This document shows positions 7,123-15,652 of a stretch of 15,946 bases of DNA, one piece after another. Positions within the stretch are counted from its first letter, which is position 1; each line of letters begins with the position of its first letter. Source of the DNA: Bacteroidota bacterium (lineage in GTDB: Bacteria > Bacteroidota > Ignavibacteria > Ignavibacteriales > Melioribacteraceae); NCBI GenBank assembly GCA_023447335.1, contig JAEXOD010000070.1:1-15946 (forward strand). The letters are read 5' to 3'. The notes beneath the pieces are model-generated. The model saw only the letters and a list, made by a program, of their open reading frames with translations. It searched no databases and had not been told where the DNA came from. Both the position numbers and the translations under genes were made by a program.

Positions 7123-10100
7123 ATGCAATGGATTTATGATTTAAGCCTAAGCAAAAAGTTGCAAACCAGCTTTATTCTTGTAGCCCTTTTGGCCGGTATA
7201 GTCGGATACATCGGTTATGTCGGAATGTCCGGTATTGAAACTGATATGGAGGATATGTACAAAAATCGTTTAATAGCAATAAAAGATCTTGGATATGCAA
7301 ATGCTTCTTTACTTATTGCAAGAACTGAGGCAAGAAATTTATTAAACGCAAAGGATGTTAACGAAAAAGAAAAATATATTTCTATAATTAATGAAGAAAC
7401 CAAACATGTAAAAGACTACTTACAATCTTATAGAAATACTAAACTTGATGATGTAGAAAAAGTTCAACTATCTAATTTTGACGAGAATTGGGAAAAATAT
7501 TTACCCATACGTGAAAAAGGGATTAATTTAATAATGCAAAATAAAATTGAAGAAGGGAAATTGGTCTTTGACAATGAAGCTAGGCAATATCAAACCGATG
7601 CTCGAAAAAGTCTAAGAGCTTTAATTGATTATAACGTAAAAGCTGCCGAAGATTTATATGTTGCAGCAGCCGAAAGTGCTTCTTCTAAAAGAAATTTATT
7701 AGTAATCATTATAATAATTGCTGTTGTATTGGCAGTTAGCTTCGGTTTATTCCTTAACAAAATAATAGGTACGCCTGTAAAAGAATTAATGAAAGTTGCC
7801 GAAAAACTTGCGGCTGGTGATGTTGAAGTTGAAGTAAAACAAAAATCACATGATGAGATCGGAAAGTTGATGGGTGCATTCAAAAACATGATTGATACAA
7901 TAAAAGATCAAGCAAAGATAGCAAATAAAATTGCTAACGGAGAAAGAGAGGTTGTTGTAACAGTTAGAGGGGAAAAAGATGTTTTAGGTAAAGGTTTATC
8001 TAATATTTTAAGTAGCTTAGAAGGAATGCTTTCTGAAGTGATTATGCTTTCCGGTGCAGCGGTAGCCGGAAAACTAGCAACGAGAGGTAATGCAGAAAAA
8101 TTTAAGGGTGGTTATAAAGCAGTTGTTCAAGGTGTAAATGATACTTTAGATTCTGTAATTGGTCCGTTAAATGTGGCTGCAGAATATGTAGATAGAATAG
8201 CAAAAGGCGACATACCTAAAAAAATTACTGATAATTATAACGGTGATTTTAATGAAATTAAAAATAATTTAAATACTTGTATTGATGCAGTTAATTTACT
8301 AGTTGCAGATGCAAACTTATTAAGTCGTGCCGCCGTTGAAGGAAAGCTTGCTACAAGAGCAGATGCGACAAAACATCAAGGTGATTTTAAAGCAATAGTT
8401 CAAGGTGTAAATAATACGCTTGATGCAGTAATTGGTCCGTTAAATGTGGCTGCAGAATATGTTGACAGAATTGCTAAAGGTGACATACCTAAAAAGATAA
8501 CCGATAATTATAACGGTGATTTCAATGATATTAAAAATAACTTAAATACTTGTATTGATGCGGTTAATTTATTAGTTGCAGATGCAAACATATTAAGTCG
8601 TGCTGCCGTTGAAGGAAAGCTTGCCACAAGAGCCGATGCGACAAAACATCAAGGTGATTTTAAAGCTATAGTTCAAGGTGTAAATTATACACTGGATGCA
8701 GTGATTGGTCCGTTAAATGTAGCTGCAGAATATGTTGACAGAATTGCTAAAGGTGACATACCTAAAAAGATAACTGATAATTATAACGGTGATTTTAATG
8801 AAATTAAAAATAATTTAAATACATGTATTGATGCGGTTAATTTATTAGTTGCTGATGCAAATATGTTAAGTCGTGCAGCAGTTGAGGGAAAACTTGCAAC
8901 TAGAGCTGATGCAACAAAACATCAAGGTGATTTTAAAGCAATAGTTCAAGGTGTAAATAACACACTTGATGCAGTAATTGGACCTTTAAATGTAGCAGCC
9001 GAATATGTTGACAGGATTGCTAAAGGAGATATTCCTAAAAAGATAACCGATAATTATAACGGTGATTTCAATGAAATTAAAAATAACTTAAATACTTGTA
9101 TTGATGCAGTTAATTTACTCGTATCAGATGCAAATGTTTTAAGCAAAGCAGCAATAGAAGGAAAACTTGCCACAAGAGCCGACGCAACTAAACATCAAGG
9201 TGATTTTAAAGCTATAGTTCAAGGTGTAAATAATACCCTTGATGCAGTAATTGGACCTTTAAATGTAGCTGCCGAATATGTTGACAGGATTGCTAAAGGA
9301 GACATTCCTAAAAAGATAACCGATAGTTATAATGGTGATTTTAACGAAATTAAAAACAACTTGAATACTTGCATTGATGCGGTTAATTTACTTGTTGAAG
9401 ATGCAAATATTCTAAGTAAAGCAGCAATAGAAGGAAAACTTGCTACAAGAGCCGATGCAACAAAGCATCAAGGTGATTTTAGAGCAATTGTAAAAGGAGT
9501 AAATGATACTTTAGATGCAGTAATTGGACCTTTAAATGTAGCAGCCGAATATGTAGACAGAATTGCTAAAGGGGACATACCTAAAAAGATAACAGATAAT
9601 TATAATGGTGATTTTAACGAAATTAAAAATAACTTAAATACTTGTATTGATGCGATAAATTTACTTGTTGAAGATGCAAGGATATTAAGTCGTGCCGCAG
9701 TAGAAGGAAAACTTGCAACAAGAGCTGATGCAACAAGACATCAAGGAGATTTTAGAGCAATCGTAAAAGGTGTAAACGATACACTGGATGCTGTAATAGG
9801 TCCGTTGAATGTTGCTGCTGAATATATTGATAGAATAGCAAAAGGCGATATTCCTAAGAGAATTACAGATACCTATAACGGTGATTTCAATGAAATTAAA
9901 AACAACTTAAATACATGTATTGACGCTGTTAATTTATTAGTTTCAGATGCAAGGGTTTTAAGTAAAGCTGCAGTAGAAGGAAAACTTGCAACAAGAGCCG
10001 ATGCGACAAAACATCAAGGAGATTTTAGAGCAATTGTGCAAGGTGTAAACGAGACGTTGGATGCTGTAATAGGTCCGTTGAATGTTGCTGCTGAATATAT

Positions 10101-11217
10101 TGATAGAATAGCAAAAGGCGATATTCCTAAAAAGATTACCGATAACTATAACGGTGATTTTAATGAAATAAAAAATAATTTAAATATGTTGCTAGATGCA
10201 ATGAATGAAATTACTTATGTTGCCGAACAAATTTCTGCCGGTAATTTATTGGTTTCTGCAAATGAGAGATCGCAAGGTGATAAGTTAATGAAAGCCTTGA
10301 GTTCAATGATTAAAGGATTAACTGATGTAGTACAGAACGTTAAATCAACAGCAGAAAATGTAACATTAGGTAGTCAAGAACTTGCGGTTAGTGCAGATCA
10401 GATTTCAGAGGGAGCTAATAAACAAGCAGCAAGTGCCGAAGAAGCTTCTTCTAGTATGGAACAAATGACTTCAAATATTAAACAAAATGCTGAAAATGCA
10501 TTCCAAACTGAAAAAATTGCATTACAATCAGCAGAAAATGCGAAAACCGGCGGAAAAGCCGTAGCAGCCACTGTTGTAGCAATGAAAGAAATAGCAAGTA
10601 AAATTTCTATTATTGAAGAGATTGCACGTCAAACTAATTTACTTGCATTAAATGCTGCTATTGAAGCAGCACGAGCAGGGGAACACGGAAAAGGCTTTGC
10701 AGTTGTAGCAAGTGAAGTTAGAAAACTTGCTGAAAGAAGTCAAACAGCAGCAGCAGAAATAAACAAACTTAGTGCCGATAGTGTTGAAGTTGCCGAAAAT
10801 GCAGGCAAAATGTTAGAGAAACTAGTTCCGGATATTACAAAAACTGCAGAACTTGTTCAAGAAATAACAGCTTCTAGTAACGAACAAAATACGGGAGCAG
10901 CACAAATTAATCAGGCAATACAACAATTAGATTTAGTAATTCAACAGAACGCCTCAGCAAGCGAAGAACTTTCATCAACAGCAAATAATTTAACGGGTCA
11001 AGCCGAACAGTTGTTAAATATTATGAGTTTCTTCAATATGGGCGAATCAAATAATTATTCTTTGAAACAAAGTAGTTCACGTGTTAATCAAAAATCCCAC
11101 GTTCAAACAAAAGGAAACTTAGTAAAACACGATAATAAAAAAGAAAACCCTAAAGGGTTGAAGTTAAATTTAGATAACTCATCAGAAAACGATGATAACG
11201 AATTCATTAAATTCTAA
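7123..11217 (+). CDS. Poly-HAMP methyl-accepting chemotaxis protein
   Basis: This 1364-residue transmembrane chemoreceptor has TM1 at about 14-34, a helical ligand-binding region of about 155 residues resembling a four-helix-bundle sensor, and TM2 at about 191-213. A canonical HAMP follows (about 215-264, with GDVEVEV and DEIGKL), then further HAMP-like units to about residue 1070, roughly 19 in all. Seven 91-residue units (349-985) each contain two: a GDIPKKIT type and a GKLATRAD type. The cytoplasmic signalling hairpin follows, with tip QTNLLALNAAIEAARAGE around 1170-1187, then a disordered linker and the C-terminus EFIKF, which fits the CheR/CheB tether pattern. By family the receptor controls CheA through CheW and is reset by CheR and CheB. 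AGGGGA at 7111-7116 supports the start, and an intrinsic terminator follows. The ligand is unknown. Confidence 0.95.
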   Translation: MQWIYDLSLSKKLQTSFILVALLAGIVGYIGYVGMSGIETDMEDMYKNRLIAIKDLGYANASLLIARTEARNLLNAKDVNEKEKYISIINEETKHVKDYLQSYRNTKLDDVEKVQLSNFDENWEKYLPIREKGINLIMQNKIEEGKLVFDNEARQYQTDARKSLRALIDYNVKAAEDLYVAAAESASSKRNLLVIIIIIAVVLAVSFGLFLNKIIGTPVKELMKVAEKLAAGDVEVEVKQKSHDEIGKLMGAFKNMIDTIKDQAKIANKIANGEREVVVTVRGEKDVLGKGLSNILSSLEGMLSEVIMLSGAAVAGKLATRGNAEKFKGGYKAVVQGVNDTLDSVIGPLNVAAEYVDRIAKGDIPKKITDNYNGDFNEIKNNLNTCIDAVNLLVADANLLSRAAVEGKLATRADATKHQGDFKAIVQGVNNTLDAVIGPLNVAAEYVDRIAKGDIPKKITDNYNGDFNDIKNNLNTCIDAVNLLVADANILSRAAVEGKLATRADATKHQGDFKAIVQGVNYTLDAVIGPLNVAAEYVDRIAKGDIPKKITDNYNGDFNEIKNNLNTCIDAVNLLVADANMLSRAAVEGKLATRADATKHQGDFKAIVQGVNNTLDAVIGPLNVAAEYVDRIAKGDIPKKITDNYNGDFNEIKNNLNTCIDAVNLLVSDANVLSKAAIEGKLATRADATKHQGDFKAIVQGVNNTLDAVIGPLNVAAEYVDRIAKGDIPKKITDSYNGDFNEIKNNLNTCIDAVNLLVEDANILSKAAIEGKLATRADATKHQGDFRAIVKGVNDTLDAVIGPLNVAAEYVDRIAKGDIPKKITDNYNGDFNEIKNNLNTCIDAINLLVEDARILSRAAVEGKLATRADATRHQGDFRAIVKGVNDTLDAVIGPLNVAAEYIDRIAKGDIPKRITDTYNGDFNEIKNNLNTCIDAVNLLVSDARVLSKAAVEGKLATRADATKHQGDFRAIVQGVNETLDAVIGPLNVAAEYIDRIAKGDIPKKITDNYNGDFNEIKNNLNMLLDAMNEITYVAEQISAGNLLVSANERSQGDKLMKALSSMIKGLTDVVQNVKSTAENVTLGSQELAVSADQISEGANKQAASAEEASSSMEQMTSNIKQNAENAFQTEKIALQSAENAKTGGKAVAATVVAMKEIASKISIIEEIARQTNLLALNAAIEAARAGEHGKGFAVVASEVRKLAERSQTAAAEINKLSADSVEVAENAGKMLEKLVPDITKTAELVQEITASSNEQNTGAAQINQAIQQLDLVIQQNASASEELSSTANNLTGQAEQLLNIMSFFNMGESNNYSLKQSSSRVNQKSHVQTKGNLVKHDNKKENPKGLKLNLDNSSENDDNEFIKF
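8167..10077 (+). repeat. Seven tandem 273-bp units encoding paired HAMP domains
   Basis: Units begin at 8167, 8440, 8713, 8986, 9259, 9532 and 9805. An eighth, diverging partial copy starts at 10078, and a half-unit precedes the array (about 8053-8166). Each unit is exactly 91 codons with no length change, so the frame and coiled-coil phase are kept. Neighbouring units are more alike than distant ones: 9785-9857 and 10058-10130 are identical over 73 bp, and units 4 and 5 share codon choices such as GGACCT at the join. The protein repeats are nearly invariant. Confidence 0.95.
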
Positions 11218-11237
11218 TTTTTTATTAACATAATTAT

Positions 11238-11266
11238 GGCTCTCTTTTTTGAGAGCCGGTTTTTTT
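11238..11266 (+). terminator. Intrinsic terminator after the chemoreceptor gene
   Basis: A perfect 7-bp stem GGCTCTC / GAGAGCC (11238-11244 with 11251-11257) closes a T6 loop. It is followed by GG and a run of seven T (11260-11266). It lies 20 bases after the receptor stop and 20 bases before the cheW start. It would end or attenuate transcripts of the left block, so cheW onward needs read-through or a promoter in the 70-base gap. I see no convincing promoter there. Confidence 0.85.
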
Positions 11267-11286
11267 AACCTTTAATTGGAGTTAAT

Positions 11287-11787
11287 ATGAGTGTTGAAGG
11301 AATAGATAAAACTATGACTTATTTAACTTTTACTTTGGATGATGAATTGTTTGCTGTTGAAGTTTCTAAAGTAAGGGAAGTTTTGGATTTTACCGCAATA
11401 ACTAAAATCCCCAAAACTCCGGAATATATGCGTGGTGTTATAAATTTACGCGGAAGTGTTGTTCCGGTAATAGACTTAAGATTAAAATTTGGAATGTCAA
11501 GAACAGAAACTAAAGTAAATACATGCATTATAGTACTAGAAATTAATATGGACGGAGAAACTGTAATTTTAGGAGCATTAGCTGATTCTGTCCAAGAAGT
11601 ATTTGATTTAGAACCTGAACAAATAGAGCCAGCTCCAAGATTCGGCACAAAATTTCGTGAAGAATTTTTAAAAGGGATGGGAAAAAAAGATGAAACATTT
11701 TTAATTATTTTGGATATCGATAAAGTATTTTCCGGAGATGAACTTATAATGATTCAAGAATCTGAAAAACAGGGGACTAACTTATAA
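11287..11787 (+). CDS. cheW: Chemotaxis coupling protein CheW
   Basis: This 166-residue protein is a single CheW domain: YLTFTLDDELFAVEVSKVRE at the start, the receptor/kinase interface segment RGVINLRGSVVPVIDLR (residues 49-65) and the second beta barrel with ILGALADSVQEVF (95-106). Length is normal, with a short charged tail. By family it bridges receptor tips and CheA P5 in the cytoplasmic array. GGAG at 11278-11281, five bases before the ATG, supports the start. Its stop is one base before the cheR start, so translation is probably coupled. It is the only separate CheW in the window. As the first gene after the terminator, it may head a second transcription unit. Confidence 0.95.
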   Translation: MSVEGIDKTMTYLTFTLDDELFAVEVSKVREVLDFTAITKIPKTPEYMRGVINLRGSVVPVIDLRLKFGMSRTETKVNTCIIVLEINMDGETVILGALADSVQEVFDLEPEQIEPAPRFGTKFREEFLKGMGKKDETFLIILDIDKVFSGDELIMIQESEKQGTNL

Positions 11788-11788
11788 G

Positions 11789-12646
11789 ATGCAGCTTTCC
11801 GATAGTTATAGAGGTAGTATAAAAGATTCCGATTTACGTTTTTTAACAAAAATTGTTTATGATTATAGCGGAATAAATCTTTCTACCGAAAAAAAAGTAT
11901 TTATTGAAAGGAAAATTAATAGAAGACTTTCTGAATTAGGAATGTCAACTTATAAAGAATACTTTGACTATTTATACGTAGATGAACAAAGAAATAACGA
12001 AATGTTGTTTTTAATTAACGAATTAACAACTAACAAAACGGATTTTTTTAGAGAACCCGCTCATTTTGATTTTATAAAAAATTCAATGATTCCTGAATTA
12101 TTTAAAAATAATTTTAAACATGAGCATAAAAACATTAGCATCTGGAGCGCAGGTTGTTCTTCCGGTGAAGAACCATATACTTTAGCAATTGTATTTAATG
12201 AATTATTAGGTGAATATTGTAATCTCAACACTAGTATTTATGCTTCGGACATTTCTACCGATGTAATAAAAAAAGCAGAAATCGGTATTTATAAAATGGA
12301 ACTTATAGAAGATATTCCTTTAGAATTAAAACGGAAATATTTTTTAAGGAGTAAAGATCCCAATAAAAACCTAGTTAAGGTAATGGCTAATATAAGATCT
12401 AAGGTTAAGTTTTTTAGAGCAAATTTGCTAGAAGGGAATTATAATTTACCGGGCAAAATGGATGTTATATTTTGCAGGAATGTGTTAATTTATTTTGATA
12501 AACAGACCCAACATAAAGTGCTTCAAAATTTGTTAAACAATTTGGTTAAAGGCGGGTATTTATTTTTAGGGCATTCGGAAACAATAATGGGGATCTCTTT
12601 ACCTATTGAAAAAGTTGCACCAACAATTTATAGGAAATTGTTATGA
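11789..12646 (+). CDS. cheR: Chemotaxis methyltransferase CheR (full length)
   Basis: This 285-residue protein is the usual length for CheR. The N-terminal helical domain (residues 1-80, with basic IERKINRRLSELG at 39-51) is followed by FFREP (86-90), SAM motif I WSAGCSSGEEPYTLA (119-133), the acidic SDIS (153-156), a beta-subdomain region around 160-185 that in E. coli-type CheR binds the receptor C-terminal pentapeptide, and FCRNVLIYF (228-236). By family it methylates Glu side chains on the receptor signalling helices using S-adenosylmethionine. All expected motifs are present, in contrast to the short paralogue at 5892. It overlaps cheB by four bases (ATGA), the classic sign of coupled translation of the opposing enzymes. 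Confidence 0.95.
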   Translation: MQLSDSYRGSIKDSDLRFLTKIVYDYSGINLSTEKKVFIERKINRRLSELGMSTYKEYFDYLYVDEQRNNEMLFLINELTTNKTDFFREPAHFDFIKNSMIPELFKNNFKHEHKNISIWSAGCSSGEEPYTLAIVFNELLGEYCNLNTSIYASDISTDVIKKAEIGIYKMELIEDIPLELKRKYFLRSKDPNKNLVKVMANIRSKVKFFRANLLEGNYNLPGKMDVIFCRNVLIYFDKQTQHKVLQNLLNNLVKGGYLFLGHSETIMGISLPIEKVAPTIYRKLL

Positions 12647-13713
12647 CAACAGCAAAAAAAATAAAAGTGATGGTAGTAGATGATTCGGCTATTGTTAGAC
12701 AAACACTAACCGATTTGTTGAACAGTGATAACGAGATAGAAGTTATTGCATCTGCTGCCGATCCTTATATAGCTGCCGAAAAACTGCGAGATTTTATTCC
12801 TGATGTAATTACATTAGATATAGAAATGCCGAAAATGGATGGTTTGACATTTTTGCGTAAACTTATGGAACAACATCCTATACCCGTAGTAATTTGTAGT
12901 AGCTTAGCGGCAGAAGGCTCTGAAACCGCTCTGAAAGCATTAGAATTAGGTGCAATTGACATTATTACAAAACCAAAACTTGGGACAAAGCAATTTTTAG
13001 AAGAATCTAGAATACATATATGTGATGTTGTAAAAGCAGCATCTATGGCAAAAGTAAAAAAAATATTTGCCCCTACATTAATTCAACCTAAATTATCTGC
13101 CGATGCCGTATTAAAGAAATCACTAAACAAATCAATGATTGAAACAACGGAAAAGATTATAGTTGTAGGTGCTAGTACGGGGGGAACAGAAGCTTTGCGG
13201 AATTTCTTGGAGGCTTTTCCTCTTGATTCTCCGGGTATAATTGTAGTTCAGCATATGCCGGAAAATTTTACTAAAGCATTTGCCAAAAGGTTAGATAGTT
13301 ATTGCAATATTTCGGTTAAGGAGGCAGAAAACGGTGACAGTGTGATTAGAGGAAGGGCTTTAATAGCTCCCGGTAATTATCACATGTTATTAAAAAGACA
13401 GGGTGCAAAATATATTGTAGACATAAAAACCGGTCCGCTTGTTAGTAGACATCGTCCTTCGGTTGATGTTTTATTTAGAAGTGCTGCACAATATGCCGGT
13501 AAAAATGCAATAGGTATAATAATGACCGGAATGGGGGATGACGGAGCAAAAGGACTTCTTGAGATGAAAGAGGCAGGGGCTTACACTATTGCTCAAGATG
13601 AAAAAACTTGCGTAGTTTACGGAATGCCACATGAAGCGGTAAAATTAGGAGCAGTTGATAAAATTTTACCTCTTGATGAAATTGCAAAAAATGTTTTATT
13701 GAAGTGTATTTAA
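12643..13713 (+). CDS. cheB: Receptor methylesterase/deamidase CheB
   Basis: This 356-residue protein has an N-terminal receiver domain (residues 7-125) with Asp13/Asp14, phosphoacceptor Asp59 (ITLDIEMPKMDG) and Lys110 (TKPK). A linker of about 40 residues is followed by the methylesterase domain (170-356) with the catalytic triad Ser178 (GASTGG), His204 (VVQHMPENFT) and Asp300 (TGMGDDG). Order and length are those of standard CheB. By family, CheA phosphorylates the receiver and relieves inhibition of the esterase, which removes methyl groups from receptor glutamates and may deamidate glutamines. With no cheD visible, CheB is the only candidate deamidase here. The start overlaps the cheR stop. 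Confidence 0.96.
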   Translation: MTTAKKIKVMVVDDSAIVRQTLTDLLNSDNEIEVIASAADPYIAAEKLRDFIPDVITLDIEMPKMDGLTFLRKLMEQHPIPVVICSSLAAEGSETALKALELGAIDIITKPKLGTKQFLEESRIHICDVVKAASMAKVKKIFAPTLIQPKLSADAVLKKSLNKSMIETTEKIIVVGASTGGTEALRNFLEAFPLDSPGIIVVQHMPENFTKAFAKRLDSYCNISVKEAENGDSVIRGRALIAPGNYHMLLKRQGAKYIVDIKTGPLVSRHRPSVDVLFRSAAQYAGKNAIGIIMTGMGDDGAKGLLEMKEAGAYTIAQDEKTCVVYGMPHEAVKLGAVDKILPLDEIAKNVLLKCI

Positions 13714-13719
13714 TAAGTT

Positions 13720-13731
13720 GAGGACTTGATG
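13720..13731 (+). promoter_or_regulatory. Ribosome binding site that fixes the kinase start at 13729
   Basis: GAGGA at 13720-13724 lies four bases before the ATG at 13729. An in-frame TTG at 13726, directly before it, would leave only one base of spacing, so the ATG is the better start. Confidence 0.7.
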
Positions 13732-15639
13732 GAATCTGATAAATATAAAATATTAATTGTTGAAGATAATAAGAGTTCTGCCTCTGTTCTTATTTATATG
13801 CTCAAATCGCTAAAATATGCCGTTAGCGGTGTTGCCGAAAGTGCCGAGCAGACATTTAAAGAACTTGAAAAACAAGTACCCGATTTGATACTAATGGATA
13901 TTATGTTAATCGGAGATAAGGACGGTATTGATATTGCTGCAGAATTTAAGGATAAATATGACGTTCCTATTATATATATAACGGCATTAAGTGATGATAG
14001 GACACTTCAAAGAGCTAAACAAACAGATCCGTATGGTTATATTTCAAAACCATATGAAATGAAAGATTTAAAGGGAACGATTGAGTTTGTTATTAACAAA
14101 AAAGAAACGGATAGAAAGATAAGAGAACAAGATTTATGGTTTAAGAATACGTTAAATAGTTTAAATGATGCAATTATCACTTTAGACAAAAATGATAAAG
14201 TCTCTTTCATCAATTCAATTTCGGAAAGGATGTTTGAACTAGATGCAAAGGAAATTAAGGGAAAGAATTTTGAAGATCTATTTGTTATTGAAGATGATAC
14301 TACTGTAGAATCATTAATATATTTATCACAACAAAGCACAATGGAATTGGACGGAAGCTGTTTTAGAAATAAAATAATTACAAATAAATCGGGAATGAAA
14401 TTATTTGTTGAAGAAAAAATTTCGGAAATATTTGATCATAAGAATGATAGAATAGGAAAAATTGTAAATTTAAGAGATACCGGAAAACGAAGAGAAATTT
14501 TATTACAAACAATTAAAGCAAAAGATTTTTATTTAAATTTTTTCGAAAAATTCCCTGTTTTAATATGGAGGTGCAACAATTACGGCGAATTTAATTATTT
14601 TAATAATCATTGGATTAATTACACAGGCGTAGATATATCTTCTCAAATATTTAAAGGTTGGTTAAATTTAATTCATATTGAAGATAGACAACAATTTGTT
14701 GATACTTTTTATAACTCATTTAGTACACAAAGTAGCTGTAACATTGATTTTAGATTATTAAATAGTGTCGGTGATTTTAGGTGGGTTACTTGTTTTGCAG
14801 AACCTTTTGATGATATAACAGATAATTTTGCCGGTTATATAGGTATTTGTTTTGATATTACTGCTCGCAAGCTATTAGAGGAAGAATTAATAAATGCTCG
14901 TAATATTTCTGAAGCTGCAAGTATTGCAAAATCAACTTTTATTGCCAACATGAGTCATGAAATAAGGACTCCTTTGAACGGAATAATGGGTTTAACTGAT
15001 TTATTGTTTGATACAAAAATAGATGCCGAACAACAAGAATATTTGGAGATGATAAAGCAGTCTGAATATAATCTGCTTAATTTATTGAACAATTTGATCA
15101 ATTATTCAAAAATTGAAAGAAATAAGGATAATTTAGTAAAATCTCCATTCAAATTACGTGAAATTATTGATGATATCGTGCTTCCATTTAAAACAAGTAT
15201 TAATAAAAAGGGGTTAAATTTTAAATTATCGATTGATGATCAAATACCAAAAATTTTACTCGGAGACGCCGTAAAAATTCAACAGATTTTATCAAATTTA
15301 TTAGGAAACGCCGAAAAGTTTACCGAAAGAGGAGAAATATCGCTAAAAGTAGATATAGATAAATATATTTCTACATTGATTCAGGAAAATAATAACTTAT
15401 TTTTACATTTAATAATAGAAGATACTGGTATTGGTATAGATAAAGGCAAGCATAATTTAATTTTTGAAAGTTTTACTCAAATTGATAGTACAAAGACTAG
15501 AAGATATAGCGGAAGCGGTCTTGGTTTAAGTATTGTGAAAAAGATATGTGAGCAAATGAACGGTAAGGTATGGTTTGAGAGTGAGATTGGGAAAGGTTCG
15601 ACTTTCCATTGTATAATTGAAGTTGAAAAAGTATTATAA
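13729..15639 (+). CDS. Receiver-PAS-PAS-histidine kinase
   Basis: This 636-residue soluble protein has an N-terminal receiver (6-125; acidic Glu12/Asp13, phosphoacceptor Asp57 in LMDIML, Lys107 in SKPY), a first PAS domain (about 135-250, with TLDKNDKVSFINSISERMF), a second PAS domain (about 265-380, with WINYTGVD and IHIEDR, ending ICFDITARK), HisKA with His410 (ANMSHEIRTPLNGIMG) and a HATPase domain with N-box NLLGNAEKF, G1 EDTGIGID and G2 GSGLGLSIVKK. All kinase motifs are intact and there is no membrane segment. By family it would be a cytoplasmic phosphorelay kinase that receives phosphate on its own receiver and senses a cofactor or redox state through the PAS domains; I see no residue that identifies a ligand. 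The receiver gene 13 bases downstream is the obvious partner. It starts 15 bases after cheB, suggesting it belongs to the chemotaxis unit. Confidence 0.9.
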   Translation: MESDKYKILIVEDNKSSASVLIYMLKSLKYAVSGVAESAEQTFKELEKQVPDLILMDIMLIGDKDGIDIAAEFKDKYDVPIIYITALSDDRTLQRAKQTDPYGYISKPYEMKDLKGTIEFVINKKETDRKIREQDLWFKNTLNSLNDAIITLDKNDKVSFINSISERMFELDAKEIKGKNFEDLFVIEDDTTVESLIYLSQQSTMELDGSCFRNKIITNKSGMKLFVEEKISEIFDHKNDRIGKIVNLRDTGKRREILLQTIKAKDFYLNFFEKFPVLIWRCNNYGEFNYFNNHWINYTGVDISSQIFKGWLNLIHIEDRQQFVDTFYNSFSTQSSCNIDFRLLNSVGDFRWVTCFAEPFDDITDNFAGYIGICFDITARKLLEEELINARNISEAASIAKSTFIANMSHEIRTPLNGIMGLTDLLFDTKIDAEQQEYLEMIKQSEYNLLNLLNNLINYSKIERNKDNLVKSPFKLREIIDDIVLPFKTSINKKGLNFKLSIDDQIPKILLGDAVKIQQILSNLLGNAEKFTERGEISLKVDIDKYISTLIQENNNLFLHLIIEDTGIGIDKGKHNLIFESFTQIDSTKTRRYSGSGLGLSIVKKICEQMNGKVWFESEIGKGSTFHCIIEVEKVL

Positions 15640-15652
15640 GCGGAGATAAATT

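Noticed and set aside
8167..10077. CRISPR array or transposon-derived repeats
   Set aside because: The repeats are long, contiguous, in frame and translated as HAMP units with no spacers or terminal inverted repeats.
14037..14339. Antisense open frames opposite several genes (for example here, and at 218-544, 3573-3827, 11319-11648)
   Set aside because: They lie wholly within well-supported genes, show no recognisable domain, and are expected by chance opposite AT-rich coding sequence.
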